A program made the position numbers and the translations under genes. Shown in pieces: positions 8,132-17,540 of a DNA stretch of 64,000 nucleotides. The stretch covers positions 1-64,000 of the forward strand of contig JADZBD010000009.1 in the NCBI GenBank assembly GCA_020852255.1, written 5' to 3'. This stretch comes from Bacteroidia bacterium (GTDB lineage Bacteria; Bacteroidota; Bacteroidia; JADZBD01). Below the pieces are notes generated by a model, which was not told where the DNA came from, made no database searches, and worked only from the letters and a program-made list of their open reading frames with translations. The number at the start of each line of letters is the position of its first letter. Position 1 is the stretch's first letter.

Positions 8132-9751
8132 TTATCCCCTCAGGATTTGAAAGAACCCGGGAAATACGCGACCATCGGATACGTACAAAATGAAATAATA
8201 AACCCCGTCGGAATGGTTCTTGCCGTTATAATCATTTTTATAATCCGGATTGTCGTACAGTTTATTGCCCCATCGGTTGTAGATCACCAGCCGGCTCCCC
8301 GGAAAATTCTCCAAATTCTGAAACTCCAGGTTTTCATTGAACTGGTCGCCGTTGGGTGTAATCACATTGGGTACAGGTATTTCGCAATCCAGATCGGTCA
8401 CATACACAGTGTCCGTAAACGTTTCCGTACAGATAGACTGATTGACTGTAAGAGTGACCACATAGGTACCTGCCTGTGTGAAGGTAACAAGAGCCGTTGT
8501 TCCGGTGGCGGTGGTGGGATTGGCATTGGGTCCGAAGTTCCAGGTAAACGTAGCGTTGTTAAGGAATAGTCCCTGCGCCGCAAATGCAAGGGCGCTATCA
8601 TTTTCACAATAAACCGTAGGCGGAATGAAACTTGGATCCAGCAATGGATAGATTGTAACGGTGGCATAGCCGGTATCCGCACAGGTGGATCCAGGGTTAC
8701 CAATCAGCATAACTGTGTAAGTTCCTGTATCGGAATAGGTCCAGGTGGGTGAAAATAATGAGGAAGTATCTCCCGTAGTGGTGGGATCACCAAAATTCCA
8801 GAAGTAAGATGTTGCCCCGGTGGAGTTATTCGCAAAATTGATTGTCATACTTGCACAGGTAGACACCTGTGGCGGTACAGAAGATACCACCAGTCCGGGG
8901 CAATTAAGCACATTGAACTGATAGTCTCTTTTATTCACACTCAGTAATTGTCCGTTGCGCCATTCTTCCACACAAACGGCCGCCACCCAGTTTCCGATCA
9001 GGTTCGGTGTACCCGACAAAACACCTGAATTTACATTAACGGTAAAAGCAGGACTCGAGGCAATGGGATAGGTGGCATTATAAGGCGGTTGCCAGGGTAC
9101 AAAATTATACGGTGGCGGTGCCGGAGGCTGCGGCATCGGATTCACCTGCGAGGCTCCGTCCCAGGGGTCACAAAACTTGTATGCGAGAGAGTCTCCATCC
9201 GGATCTGTAGCGCTGTGATTAAATAAAAAGGGCACATTGGTGCACATAAAAAGAGGCGGAAGGCTATCGTAGCGCGGAGAACTGTTACAGGTGGCAAGGG
9301 AAGGATCAGGAATGCTCACTGAGATTGAAGATCCGACCGTGAGCGGATTAATGATATTCAGAATTGTGCTGTTTCGGCAGCAACGCTGGTACACCAGTGT
9401 ATATCCACCGGTCAGCGGCGGAAGATTCACGGTGTCTCGGTAAACCGCTTCTTCCACGCAAACATTTGTCGGGGGAATAAAACAAGGGTTGTTTAATGTT
9501 AATGGCATTGTATCCGAACCGGTATACGGTATTAACACGTTCTGGATGAGTACTCCGTTGATGTCATAAATTCCAATGGAGGCAGGATTGTCGTAGGGCG
9601 CCTGTCCGTTATAACAATCGCGGTACACCTTTAGTGTAATCTCGTAATTATTATTGCCCAGGCAGGTATAGTAGATTTCTCCGCCCACAATATGCGTAGC
9701 GCAAAGGGGAACCGCAATAGCAGTGAAAAATATCAGGATCGCCCTTTTCAT
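8132..9751 (-). CDS. T9SS type-B surface protein with two PKD domains
   Basis: This is a 539-residue exported protein. The signal peptide ends PLCA before THIVGG. Residues ~20-290 are a paralogue of the protein at 208. Two PKD-like beta-sandwiches follow: around residues 300-370 (SYFWNFGDP) and 380-450 (FTWNFGP). The C-terminal ~85 residues are a CHU_C/gliding-motility sorting domain (VITPNGDQFNE, IYNRWGN, DGVYYFILY). It is the last gene of a three-gene minus-strand operon: its ATG overlaps the upstream stop (9748-9751, ATGA). It is likely secreted through T9SS and attached to the cell surface; a carbohydrate or protein ligand is possible but unproven. Confidence 0.88.
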   Translation of the reverse strand: MKRAILIFFTAIAVPLCATHIVGGEIYYTCLGNNNYEITLKVYRDCYNGQAPYDNPASIGIYDINGVLIQNVLIPYTGSDTMPLTLNNPCFIPPTNVCVEEAVYRDTVNLPPLTGGYTLVYQRCCRNSTILNIINPLTVGSSISVSIPDPSLATCNSSPRYDSLPPLFMCTNVPFLFNHSATDPDGDSLAYKFCDPWDGASQVNPMPQPPAPPPYNFVPWQPPYNATYPIASSPAFTVNVNSGVLSGTPNLIGNWVAAVCVEEWRNGQLLSVNKRDYQFNVLNCPGLVVSSVPPQVSTCASMTINFANNSTGATSYFWNFGDPTTTGDTSSLFSPTWTYSDTGTYTVMLIGNPGSTCADTGYATVTIYPLLDPSFIPPTVYCENDSALAFAAQGLFLNNATFTWNFGPNANPTTATGTTALVTFTQAGTYVVTLTVNQSICTETFTDTVYVTDLDCEIPVPNVITPNGDQFNENLEFQNLENFPGSRLVIYNRWGNKLYDNPDYKNDYNGKNHSDGVYYFILYVSDGRVFPGFFQILRG

Positions 9752-11634
9752 TTAGTTCCCAGTATCTGAACGAATCCGGGAAACACTCTTCCGTCTGCTA
9801 CGGTAAGTACGAAATAATAAACTCCGTCCGCATGACCTCCTCCATTCCAGTTGTTCAGGTAATCTGATTCATCGAGTACAATACTTCCCCACCGGTTGTA
9901 AACCACCAGATGGCTGTTTGGAAATTTATCCAGATTTTCGAAGACCAGCAGCTCATTATCGCCATCGTTATTGGGAGTAAACACGTTCGGAATACCGAGA
10001 ATACAATCCATGTCTACGATTACATCAACTGTTTGGGTACCCACCTCCCCGCAAAGGTCTGTAACAACAATATTGTACGTGCCATTGGCCGTGGGAATAA
10101 ACGTATTGGAAGACGCGGTTGGATTTGGAACCGTGTCCGGACCTGTAACCGTTGTCCATAGGTAGGAATAAGCAGGCGCACCTCCATTTACAAGGGCCGC
10201 CAGGGTTAATTCCTTCCCTTCGCAAACCGTTATGTCCGGAGTCACCACGTTTACCGGACCCGGAGGTAACACAGTAACAGTGACGGATTGCGGACTCACG
10301 TTGGAATTACAACTATCTGTAACCTGTAAAGTATATGTGGTGGTTGAAGAAGGCTGTACAGTAATCAGGGTAGTGGTTGCCCCGGTAGACCAGTTATAAG
10401 AATAAGGTTGTACCCCCCCGCTGACATTACTGAACAATGTAACCTGATTACCCGGACAAATGGTAGTATCATTCGGAAGGCTAAGCACCACCGGTGTAAC
10501 ATCGCCGATATACAATACGCCATTGGTCGCACCTGAAGTACAAGGACCCGAGGTAAGCGCGCTGATCAACAGTGTATCCAGCCCCTCTGTAATGTTATCC
10601 TGCGGGGCACTAAAACAAAGAACGATTGAATCTTGTCCCGGTGCGAAAATCAGCTGATTAGGAATTGCGGGCACGATATCCACGCCATTCACGGCGTTTC
10701 CTGAAAAAGTAAGTGTAATGGTATCCGGATTCTGAAGATTCGAGTTGCCCCGGTCGAACACGATACAGGCGGTGCCGCAACTTTCGAAGAGGGTTGAATC
10801 ATTGGGACCCCCGTAAGAGATATTCGTAGAAATGGTCACCTGTGAGGCGGAGAAGGAACCCGCTTTCAGGAACACTCCGGAATCATACGCACCGTCGCCG
10901 ATGTCGGCCACTACCAGTTTAATATGATATGTTTCACCACAAATGACAGGATACTGGGCCCGCATTGGTACTGTAAAACCGTCATAATTCACTGTTAGCC
11001 CGGGAGGTGTTTCATTATCAAAGTAATATTGCGGATACGAATTGAGGTTGACATTGTCAATCGTTACCGGCGTATTGGGAGGAGCTGGCGGCGCCGGAAT
11101 AAGTGCAATGTTCGTAGGAACCAGAGGAGTTGACACCCCGCTGAGAATAAATGCAAAAGCATCGTTAAAACCTGTATTCACCCACTCCATGTATTCTTCC
11201 GACCCGAACACATAATCAAACTTCACGGTATCCGCCATCGGAATAAAATCAAATTCGATCACGGCGGCGTCGTAGCTTCCGTTCATCGTATTATTAGTAA
11301 TGTTCTCCAGGTCCACATCACCGGGCGTGCTGTTAATCACGGTTGCCCATCCCGTATTATTGGGTCCCACCGCAGAATCGATATGCCCCGAGGTGAAAAC
11401 AATGCCCGAATCCAGCATCACATTTGAGCTCATTCCGTTAAAATATCCCACGGCCACCGTAGCCCCTGTATAGGTAATATTGAATGCCTGTATACCGGTT
11501 CCAAGTAATACGTTCTGCACCAGGTACTGGATGTTATCGTAAGGCGGCTGATTACTCACCACTAACTGCGACTGCCCGGCGAAGGGCAGCGAAACAATTG
11601 AAACCAGAAGAATGATCTTTCGAATGAAACCCAT
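9748..11634 (-). CDS. T9SS type-B surface protein with choice-of-anchor L domain
   Basis: This is a 628-residue exported protein with a signal peptide at 1-22. Residues ~30-265 form a choice-of-anchor L domain, recognisable by LVQNVLLGTG, GYFNG, FDFIPMADTV, VFGSEEYMEW and CGETYHIKLVVADIGDG. A Calx-beta-like sandwich (~270-375) and two Ig/PKD-like modules (~385-545) follow. The C-terminal CHU_C domain (FTPNNDGDNE, VYNRWGS, DGVYYFVL) directs T9SS export. It is the middle gene of the operon: it starts 11 nt after the paralogue at 11646 and overlaps the next gene by 4 nt. The domain family is known from Bacteroidota surface proteins but has no biochemical role I can assign. Confidence 0.87.
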   Translation of the reverse strand: MGFIRKIILLVSIVSLPFAGQSQLVVSNQPPYDNIQYLVQNVLLGTGIQAFNITYTGATVAVGYFNGMSSNVMLDSGIVFTSGHIDSAVGPNNTGWATVINSTPGDVDLENITNNTMNGSYDAAVIEFDFIPMADTVKFDYVFGSEEYMEWVNTGFNDAFAFILSGVSTPLVPTNIALIPAPPAPPNTPVTIDNVNLNSYPQYYFDNETPPGLTVNYDGFTVPMRAQYPVICGETYHIKLVVADIGDGAYDSGVFLKAGSFSASQVTISTNISYGGPNDSTLFESCGTACIVFDRGNSNLQNPDTITLTFSGNAVNGVDIVPAIPNQLIFAPGQDSIVLCFSAPQDNITEGLDTLLISALTSGPCTSGATNGVLYIGDVTPVVLSLPNDTTICPGNQVTLFSNVSGGVQPYSYNWSTGATTTLITVQPSSTTTYTLQVTDSCNSNVSPQSVTVTVLPPGPVNVVTPDITVCEGKELTLAALVNGGAPAYSYLWTTVTGPDTVPNPTASSNTFIPTANGTYNIVVTDLCGEVGTQTVDVIVDMDCILGIPNVFTPNNDGDNELLVFENLDKFPNSHLVVYNRWGSIVLDESDYLNNWNGGGHADGVYYFVLTVADGRVFPGFVQILGTK

Positions 11635-11645
11635 GTAATTAAGTT

Positions 11646-13637
11646 TTATCTAACCACAGAGACGTGTGTTATTTTTTCAAGCTTAATGTTATTCGGTCCT
11701 TTGATTTTAAACGTTGCTACATAGGTGTCCTCGGGAACAACAGACCCCTTATATGTTCCATCCCACCGGGTATCAATATGATTCGATTTGAAAACCAGTT
11801 CACCCCACCGGTTGAAGATGAGCATTTCATATTCCAGAACTGCTACTCCGATTCCTCCGTATGTTGCATTATGACCGTCGTTATTCGGGGTAAAGGCATT
11901 CGGCGCCCAGAAGTAGAAATCAGGATACACCGTCACATAATCATACACCGTATCCGTGCAGCCATAAGCATCCGTGATAATCAGCATTACCGTAAAGGTG
12001 TTGGTTTGATCATTGGGATAGGTATGGCTCGGACTAACTGCGGTTGAAGTGTTGCCATCGCCGAAATCCCAGAAATAAGACACGGCCGGCGTGGACGTGT
12101 TTGTAAAATCAATGGTATTCACGGTAGCATACCCATGCGTGAAGGAAGCTAAAGGCTGAGAGATATGGACGTTGATCGATTGCGTACTAACGTTACCGCA
12201 GGTGTCCGTAACAGTTACTGAATACGAGGTAGTGTTCATTGGTCCCGGATTCAGCGAAACCAGAGGAGTTGTTCCCAGGGAATGAGACCACTGGTAGGTA
12301 TAACCCGGCATACCACCAAGCACAAAGGCCTCCAGCGAAGTTGGATCTCCTGCACAAATGGTGTCATTGTATGCCTGCATGCCTAAAGAAATAGGTAAAA
12401 CATCTAATATAGTTACCACAATCGTATCCGGAGCTCCGTTGTTGCAGGGCCCCGCGGCAGGGATGATGAGTATGATGGTTTCCGGACCTTCATTATTGTT
12501 ATCGGGTGTGGGAGTAATCGTAATGGCGACTGAATCCTGACCGATCTGGAAGATGACATAGTTGGGAATATTCGCATAGTCGGTACCATTTCCTGCACTT
12601 CCCAGAATCTGGAACGACACCGTATCCTGTGTTATGGTTTGATTCCCCCTGTCGAAATAAATCACCAGTGAACCGCAACCCTCGTAAACCGTGCTATCAC
12701 TGCCCAGAATATTTCCGTTTGCAGAAGATGCGGAACCAACAACAACGCCCGAAGAAGAAAAACTCCCCGCTTCAAGAAACACTCCTGAATCGAGTATATG
12801 GTCGCCACCATCCGCTATTGCAATTTTGATATGATACGTTTGTCCGCAGATCACCTGCGATTCCGCAGTGAGCACCACGGTTTGTCCGTCATATTGGTGT
12901 GTGGTTTGAGCCGGTGAGGTCGGACAGTTGTAAGAAGGCGGGCAAACATTGGCCCATGATTGTGAATTCTGCGGATCATTACAAATGTAAAACGGTGAAT
13001 TCTGCGGATTGCAGTTCACATTGAACATGGTCACATATGTATTAGGAGGTGCGGGAGGAGACGGCACCAGTGCAATATTCTTGGCATTATTTGAAAAAGG
13101 TCCGTTGATGCCCGGACCAGATATAAAGAATCCGAATCCGTCATTAATGCCACCGGGCATGGAACTCACGTATTCCATATACTCTTCGCTTGCAAAGCAG
13201 TAACGGAAACGAACCGTATCGGACATGGGAATAAAATCGAACTCGAGTATGGTTGCATCATAACTCAGTGTAGGCGAAAAAACGATGTCGAGATCCGGAT
13301 CTCCGGGGAGATTATTTGACTGGGATGCACCTGTCTGGTTGTTTTGCCCCTGTGCATTAAAGATAGTTCCGCAGGAAAGTATCACACCAGAGTTAATGCC
13401 GATGTTTGAATTTTGTCCGTTAAAAAAACCAATGGTATTCGGTGCGCCGTTGAAGGTAACGTTCATGATCTGCACGCCGGATCCGGTAAGCACGTTTTGA
13501 ACCAGCCACGCCGGATTATTATTATTCGGCGGCGTATTGTTCACCGTAAGCTGTGCGGTAGCAAAGGAACAAGCAAGAATTCCAGCCAGGAAAGGAATCC
13601 TGTTCAATTTCCCGATGTGCTTTTCAGAATTATTCAT
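11646..13637 (-). CDS. T9SS type-B surface protein with choice-of-anchor L and PKD domains
   Basis: This is a 663-residue exported protein. The start chosen is ATG 13637, giving MNNSEKHIGK and then a hydrophobic signal ending FATAQ. An in-frame ATG at 13664 would add nine residues, but a promoter (13652-13683) lies across that extension. The choice-of-anchor L domain (~25-290) shows LVQNVLTGSG, FDFIPMSDTV, ASEEYMEY and CGQTYHIKIAIADGGD. A Calx-beta-like sandwich, an Ig-like module, a PKD domain (SYFWDFGDG) and a CHU_C tail (FTPNNDGHN, IFNRWGE, WDGTYKG) follow. It heads the operon 13637-8132 and is a tandem paralogue of the protein at 9748. Confidence 0.86.
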   Translation of the reverse strand: MNNSEKHIGKLNRIPFLAGILACSFATAQLTVNNTPPNNNNPAWLVQNVLTGSGVQIMNVTFNGAPNTIGFFNGQNSNIGINSGVILSCGTIFNAQGQNNQTGASQSNNLPGDPDLDIVFSPTLSYDATILEFDFIPMSDTVRFRYCFASEEYMEYVSSMPGGINDGFGFFISGPGINGPFSNNAKNIALVPSPPAPPNTYVTMFNVNCNPQNSPFYICNDPQNSQSWANVCPPSYNCPTSPAQTTHQYDGQTVVLTAESQVICGQTYHIKIAIADGGDHILDSGVFLEAGSFSSSGVVVGSASSANGNILGSDSTVYEGCGSLVIYFDRGNQTITQDTVSFQILGSAGNGTDYANIPNYVIFQIGQDSVAITITPTPDNNNEGPETIILIIPAAGPCNNGAPDTIVVTILDVLPISLGMQAYNDTICAGDPTSLEAFVLGGMPGYTYQWSHSLGTTPLVSLNPGPMNTTSYSVTVTDTCGNVSTQSINVHISQPLASFTHGYATVNTIDFTNTSTPAVSYFWDFGDGNTSTAVSPSHTYPNDQTNTFTVMLIITDAYGCTDTVYDYVTVYPDFYFWAPNAFTPNNDGHNATYGGIGVAVLEYEMLIFNRWGELVFKSNHIDTRWDGTYKGSVVPEDTYVATFKIKGPNNIKLEKITHVSVVR

Positions 13638-13651
13638 GAACTGATCTTCTA

Positions 13652-13683
13652 CAAATATACTCATACAGAGTGAATTAAACGAA
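13652..13683 (-). promoter_or_regulatory. -33/-7 promoter of the surface-protein operon
   Basis: On the minus strand TTCG (13683-13680), 20 bp, then TATATTTG (13659-13652) fits the Bacteroidota promoter, with a perfect -7 box. Transcription would begin near 13648, inside the longest frame, so translation should start at ATG 13637 with a leader of ~11 nt. Confidence 0.6.
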
Positions 13684-13736
13684 TTTTATCGGCCGAAATC
13701 CTTTGTTAATTGACGAATTTGCTGTATTCGCCGGCA

Positions 13737-13811
13737 TGTGTGCGGTTTTATACCATAAAGATATATTTGTTAAGGATTAAGTTGCACCGGGCTAATTTTA
13801 TCCCAACTTTG
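13737..13811 (+). promoter_or_regulatory. Promoter region of the M20 dipeptidase
   Basis: There are two candidates. TGTG, 21 bp, TATATTTG (13737-13769) has a perfect -7 box. GTTG, 19 bp, CAACTTTG (13781-13811) is one base off and lies closer to the ATG (13841). Which is used cannot be told from sequence. Confidence 0.4.
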
Positions 13812-13840
13812 CCCCATTGTCAAATATTTGAAATTATAAA

Positions 13841-15208
13841 ATGCAATACATTGAAATTCATAGAGATAGGTTCATTCAGGAGCTTATTGAACTCCTACGG
13901 ATACCCTCCATTAGTGCTGATCCTGCCTACAAGGAATCTGTAAGGGTTTGTGCTCTGAAGGTAAAGGAGTACATGGATGCCGCCGGGATTGAAAAAACGG
14001 AGATTTGCGAGACCGGGGGACATCCACTTGTTTACGGCGAAAAGATTCTTGATCCGAAACTTCCCACTGTTCTGATATACGGACATTACGACGTTCAGCC
14101 GCCGGATCCTGTGGAATTATGGAATTCACCGCCCTTTGAACCGCAGATTAAAGACGAAAAGATTTATGCACGCGGTTCAGCGGACGACAAGGGACAGTTC
14201 TTCATGCATTTGAAAGCCTTTGAGGTCATGTTGAACCAAGGCGGACTACCCTGCAATGTAAAGTTCATGATCGAGGGAGAGGAAGAAGTAGGTTCTGACA
14301 ACCTCGGACCTTTTTTGGAAAAGAACAAAGAGAAACTCAAGGCGGATGTGATCCTGATCTCCGATACGTCTATTATTGCCAATGATGTTCCTTCGATCAC
14401 CGTTGGACTTCGCGGTCTGAGTTATTTTCAGGTAGAAATAACGGGGCCGAACCGCGACCTGCATTCCGGGCTTTACGGAGGCGCAGTGGCAAACCCTGTG
14501 AATATTCTTTGCGAAATGATCGCGAAACTGAAGGATGAAAAAAATCGGATTACCATTCCCGGATTTTATGATGATGTGCGTGTATTAAGCGCGGAAGAGA
14601 GAAAAGAAATGGCCCGTGCGCCGTTTGATCTCAATGAATACAAGAAGCACCTCAACCTGAAAGATATTCACGGTGAGGAAGGGTTTTCTACTGCAGAGCG
14701 TACCAGTATTCGTCCCACCCTGGATGTGAATGGTATCTGGGGCGGTTATACAGGAGAAGGTGCAAAAACCGTAATTGCCTCCAAAGCTTTCGCCAAGATC
14801 TCCATGCGTCTTGTGCCGGATCAGGATCATGAAAAGATCACAGAACTTTTCTGCCGATATTTCCCTACGCTTGCCCCACCCTCAGTATCCGTGAAAGTGA
14901 TTCCGCATCACGGAGGAAATCCCGTGCTTACACCCACGGATTCTGCGGCGTACAAAGCGGCCAGCAAGGCGATGGAGAAAACCTTCGGTAATGTACCTGT
15001 GCCTGTACGTGGCGGCGGAAGTGTTCCCATTGTAGCACTTTTTAAGGATATTCTTGGTCTGGACAGCGTACTGATGGGCTTCGGACTGGACAGTGATGCT
15101 ATTCATTCCCCCAATGAACATTACGGAATTTTTAATTACCTTAAAGGTATTGAAACGATTCCCTGGTTTTTCCGTTATTATTCGGAATTGGCAGGCGAAA
15201 AGAAATAA
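13841..15208 (+). CDS. M20-family dipeptidase
   Basis: This 455-residue metallopeptidase belongs to the carnosinase/CNDP-like branch of M20 and cleaves short peptides using two Zn2+ or Mn2+ ions. The sequence shows GHYDVQP (His82, Asp84 as catalytic and metal region), RGSADDKGQ (bridging Asp115), EGEEEVGS (catalytic Glu148, metal Glu149) and the dimerisation-domain motif RDLHSGLYGG. A metal His lies in the C-terminal FGLDSDAIHSPNE motif. There is no signal peptide, so it is cytosolic. It starts a plus-strand group running to 17540: the next gene begins 14 nt after its stop. Exact substrate is unknown. Confidence 0.92.
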   Translation: MQYIEIHRDRFIQELIELLRIPSISADPAYKESVRVCALKVKEYMDAAGIEKTEICETGGHPLVYGEKILDPKLPTVLIYGHYDVQPPDPVELWNSPPFEPQIKDEKIYARGSADDKGQFFMHLKAFEVMLNQGGLPCNVKFMIEGEEEVGSDNLGPFLEKNKEKLKADVILISDTSIIANDVPSITVGLRGLSYFQVEITGPNRDLHSGLYGGAVANPVNILCEMIAKLKDEKNRITIPGFYDDVRVLSAEERKEMARAPFDLNEYKKHLNLKDIHGEEGFSTAERTSIRPTLDVNGIWGGYTGEGAKTVIASKAFAKISMRLVPDQDHEKITELFCRYFPTLAPPSVSVKVIPHHGGNPVLTPTDSAAYKAASKAMEKTFGNVPVPVRGGGSVPIVALFKDILGLDSVLMGFGLDSDAIHSPNEHYGIFNYLKGIETIPWFFRYYSELAGEKK

Positions 15209-15222
15209 CAGTCCATTATCGG

Positions 15223-17088
15223 ATGTTCAAACGAATCCTTTTTGTTTTAGCTGCTGCAGCGGTCTGCCTTCCGAACGGAGGATTTGCCCAGCAAACCATG
15301 CATAAACTGCAAGGGGTGGAAGTGCTTTTGCACGATACCCTTGAAAACGATCCCTTTCCCGGACTTGACAGCACTGTAGCGAATTATAAAGTGTTTTTTA
15401 CCGGGGAGGATCACACCTTTACTTCGAGCAACATCCTTCTTGAACTGAAAATGATGCGTTTCCTGCATAAAAAAGCCAGAATGCGTGTGCACCTTCTTGA
15501 ATTCGGCGCGAGTGTCGGGTGGTTAGTGAACAATTACGTTCAGACCGGCGACACTTCTTACCTGACAGCACTGAAAGATTATTCCTACAAAGATTTCCGT
15601 GCACTTTTCACAGGGCTGCGGGATTTCAATGCCAGGCAGGATTCTGCCAGCCGTATCCGTGTAGTAGGGCTGGACCTGGAATGGTCTTTCTCTACTTCCT
15701 GCAAGGTGCTTAGCCTGCTGCTCAATGACAGTGTAACTCCTGCATCTGAGATCGCACTCTCGGTGGAAACCATCAGGGGTCTGGCGGAGTATGTAACAAC
15801 GAACTATAACGGTCGCACAGCCTATGGCGGCGGAGGTTTTGGCAGCCTGTATTCAGGTAATTTCGACATCGAGAATGCCATGATGTCCGTTATGGAAAAC
15901 TACTACTCTAACCGCGATGCCTTCCAGAAGTGTATCAAAAAAGAACCGGAAACCTTCGAAAAAATCATGAATGGTATCCGGGAGTGGAAGAAATGGAAGG
16001 AATATGAAGAAAAACAGATGATCCAGGGAACATACTTCAGGGAGCAATACATGTATGACCGTTTTATGGAAGTATACAAGAATAATCCCGGGGTTTCATT
16101 CTACGGACAATTCGGACGTTGCCACGTGGCCCGCAATGTACAGTCGCAGTGGTGTAACTCGTATATGTTCAATGCTGTTGCCGGACGAATGAATACATCC
16201 ACGGATACTACGCTGCGGAACAAAGTGTTTACCATCGCTGTTTATTATCCCAACGCTCACCGGACCTCTTCCGGAAAATTCCTCTTCGGATTTGAGCCAA
16301 CACCGGAAGAGCAGGAGATCTCCCGTTATCTTGATTCAGACCGGCGTACGGGATTATTTCTTTATGAGGTAAGTGCTGACACCGCATTAAAACGGATCAT
16401 GACCGACAAATTCCAGTATTTACTGTTGAATTTCTCTCCGCACGATGACGACTCCGAGCGAAACAATACCGGAAAGTACAAACCCTATGAGCACAGTAAG
16501 ACGTACTATCACGCGGATGGTTTCATTACCTTCCACTACATGAACACATCCAGCTTGTTCACGTTTCTCAGCGAAAGTGGTTTCATAGCCGACAACAACA
16601 GAATTTCGCAGGCAGGAGGAGGCTTAACGATCTGTGAAAACGGTTATCAGGCAGCACAAATGCATTACACCTACTTTCTTCCGGTAGCGTTCCGCGACAC
16701 GGCCGGCACTTCAGGAAAAGTCAGTGGTTATCAGTTCATGTTCCGCACCGGAAGAGAAGTAGGTCCACGCAACTGGTTTCAGGCCTTCCCTTATCTGGGA
16801 ATTGGATTCGGAAATATGAAGCTTCATTTTTCCGATGAGAATGCACCTAACGGGATTTTCGGTTCCCCGAACAAAGAAAACTACCGGAATAACGCCTTCC
16901 TTATGGACGTGGGTGCTGATGTTCGTACCAACATTGGTTTTGTTTCTCTCGGAATCCGCGGAGGCTTCATGCTGGACACATCAGATAAAGTATGGAAATC
17001 CGGAGACGACGTAATCGCCAATGCACCTCGTACGGGGATGACAGGGCTCTATTATTCTTTTAACGTTTCCCTGTTTCTAAGCGAATGA
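15223..17088 (+). CDS. Exported erythromycin-esterase-like protein with barrel-like C-terminal domain
   Basis: This is a 621-residue protein with a signal peptide (ends GGFAQ, ~residue 23). Residues ~35-440 resemble the erythromycin esterase/ChaN-TIKI hydrolase superfamily: FFTGEDHTF (Glu62, His64), VHLLEFGAS (Glu93), VVGLDLEWS and GQFGRCHVAR (His301). These resemble the Glu/His set of Ere enzymes, although the first Glu-His spacing is one residue shorter. Residues ~440-621 change to alternating beta strands rich in Gly and aromatics (GYQFMFRTG, FPYLGIGFG, FVSLGIRGG, GLYYSFNVSL), like an outer-membrane barrel or part of one. An enzyme-barrel fusion is an inference. Macrolide resistance should not be assumed. 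Its stop overlaps the next start (17085-17088, ATGA). Confidence 0.7.
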   Translation: MFKRILFVLAAAAVCLPNGGFAQQTMHKLQGVEVLLHDTLENDPFPGLDSTVANYKVFFTGEDHTFTSSNILLELKMMRFLHKKARMRVHLLEFGASVGWLVNNYVQTGDTSYLTALKDYSYKDFRALFTGLRDFNARQDSASRIRVVGLDLEWSFSTSCKVLSLLLNDSVTPASEIALSVETIRGLAEYVTTNYNGRTAYGGGGFGSLYSGNFDIENAMMSVMENYYSNRDAFQKCIKKEPETFEKIMNGIREWKKWKEYEEKQMIQGTYFREQYMYDRFMEVYKNNPGVSFYGQFGRCHVARNVQSQWCNSYMFNAVAGRMNTSTDTTLRNKVFTIAVYYPNAHRTSSGKFLFGFEPTPEEQEISRYLDSDRRTGLFLYEVSADTALKRIMTDKFQYLLLNFSPHDDDSERNNTGKYKPYEHSKTYYHADGFITFHYMNTSSLFTFLSESGFIADNNRISQAGGGLTICENGYQAAQMHYTYFLPVAFRDTAGTSGKVSGYQFMFRTGREVGPRNWFQAFPYLGIGFGNMKLHFSDENAPNGIFGSPNKENYRNNAFLMDVGADVRTNIGFVSLGIRGGFMLDTSDKVWKSGDDVIANAPRTGMTGLYYSFNVSLFLSE

Positions 17089-17540
17089 ATGCAGTCCTCA
17101 AAGCCTGTGCTTACCTTCTTCCCCTGCTCTTCCTGGCAGGTTGTAAAGTGGCCCCCGTTTATATCAGCAAGATTGAAGGAAGCAAAATCATTAAACTGGA
17201 TAAAACCGGTGTGAAGGCTGAAGTATTTCTGAGGATTAAAAATCCAAATAGTATGGGATTTAAGATCCACCGGACCGCATTCGACTGTGAACTCAATGAC
17301 ATTCCGGTGGGAAAGGCTTATCTGAAAAAGAAAATAAGAGTAAAGGCGAATTCAGACGATGTTCACACCTTTGTGATAGAATCAGATTTTTCTAAGCTGG
17401 GATTAAAAGAACTTGCCCTGATCCTGAATCTGGCCACTGCAAAATCTGTGAAGGTTCATGTGAAAGGCAATGTCAAGGTGGGCAAGTTCCTTCTACGTAA
17501 GGAATTTCCCATTGATGTAACCCAAACAGTCAGCTTGTGA
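17085..17540 (+). CDS. LEA type-2 family lipoprotein
   Basis: This 151-residue lipoprotein has the lipobox LAGC (lipidated Cys20) after a hydrophobic signal. The rest matches the LEA14/water-stress (WHy) beta-sandwich pattern: FLRIKNPNSMGFKI, CELNDIPVGKAYLKKKIRV and the C-terminal HVKGNVKVG. Bacterial LEA2 lipoproteins are small envelope proteins of unclear role. It is translationally coupled to the esterase-like gene. Its stop codon abuts the stop codon of the opposing small gene, together making the palindrome TGTGATCACA (17536-17545). Confidence 0.8.
   Translation: MNAVLKACAYLLPLLFLAGCKVAPVYISKIEGSKIIKLDKTGVKAEVFLRIKNPNSMGFKIHRTAFDCELNDIPVGKAYLKKKIRVKANSDDVHTFVIESDFSKLGLKELALILNLATAKSVKVHVKGNVKVGKFLLRKEFPIDVTQTVSL

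Noticed and set aside
8030-8569. A 179-codon plus-strand frame over the end of the surface-protein gene
   Set aside because: It lies antisense to the conserved CHU_C domain and has no recognisable motif or promoter.
15223-17088. Macrolide resistance gene
   Set aside because: The similarity is at superfamily level only, the first Glu-His motif is shifted, and the protein is exported; macrolide esterase activity cannot be claimed.
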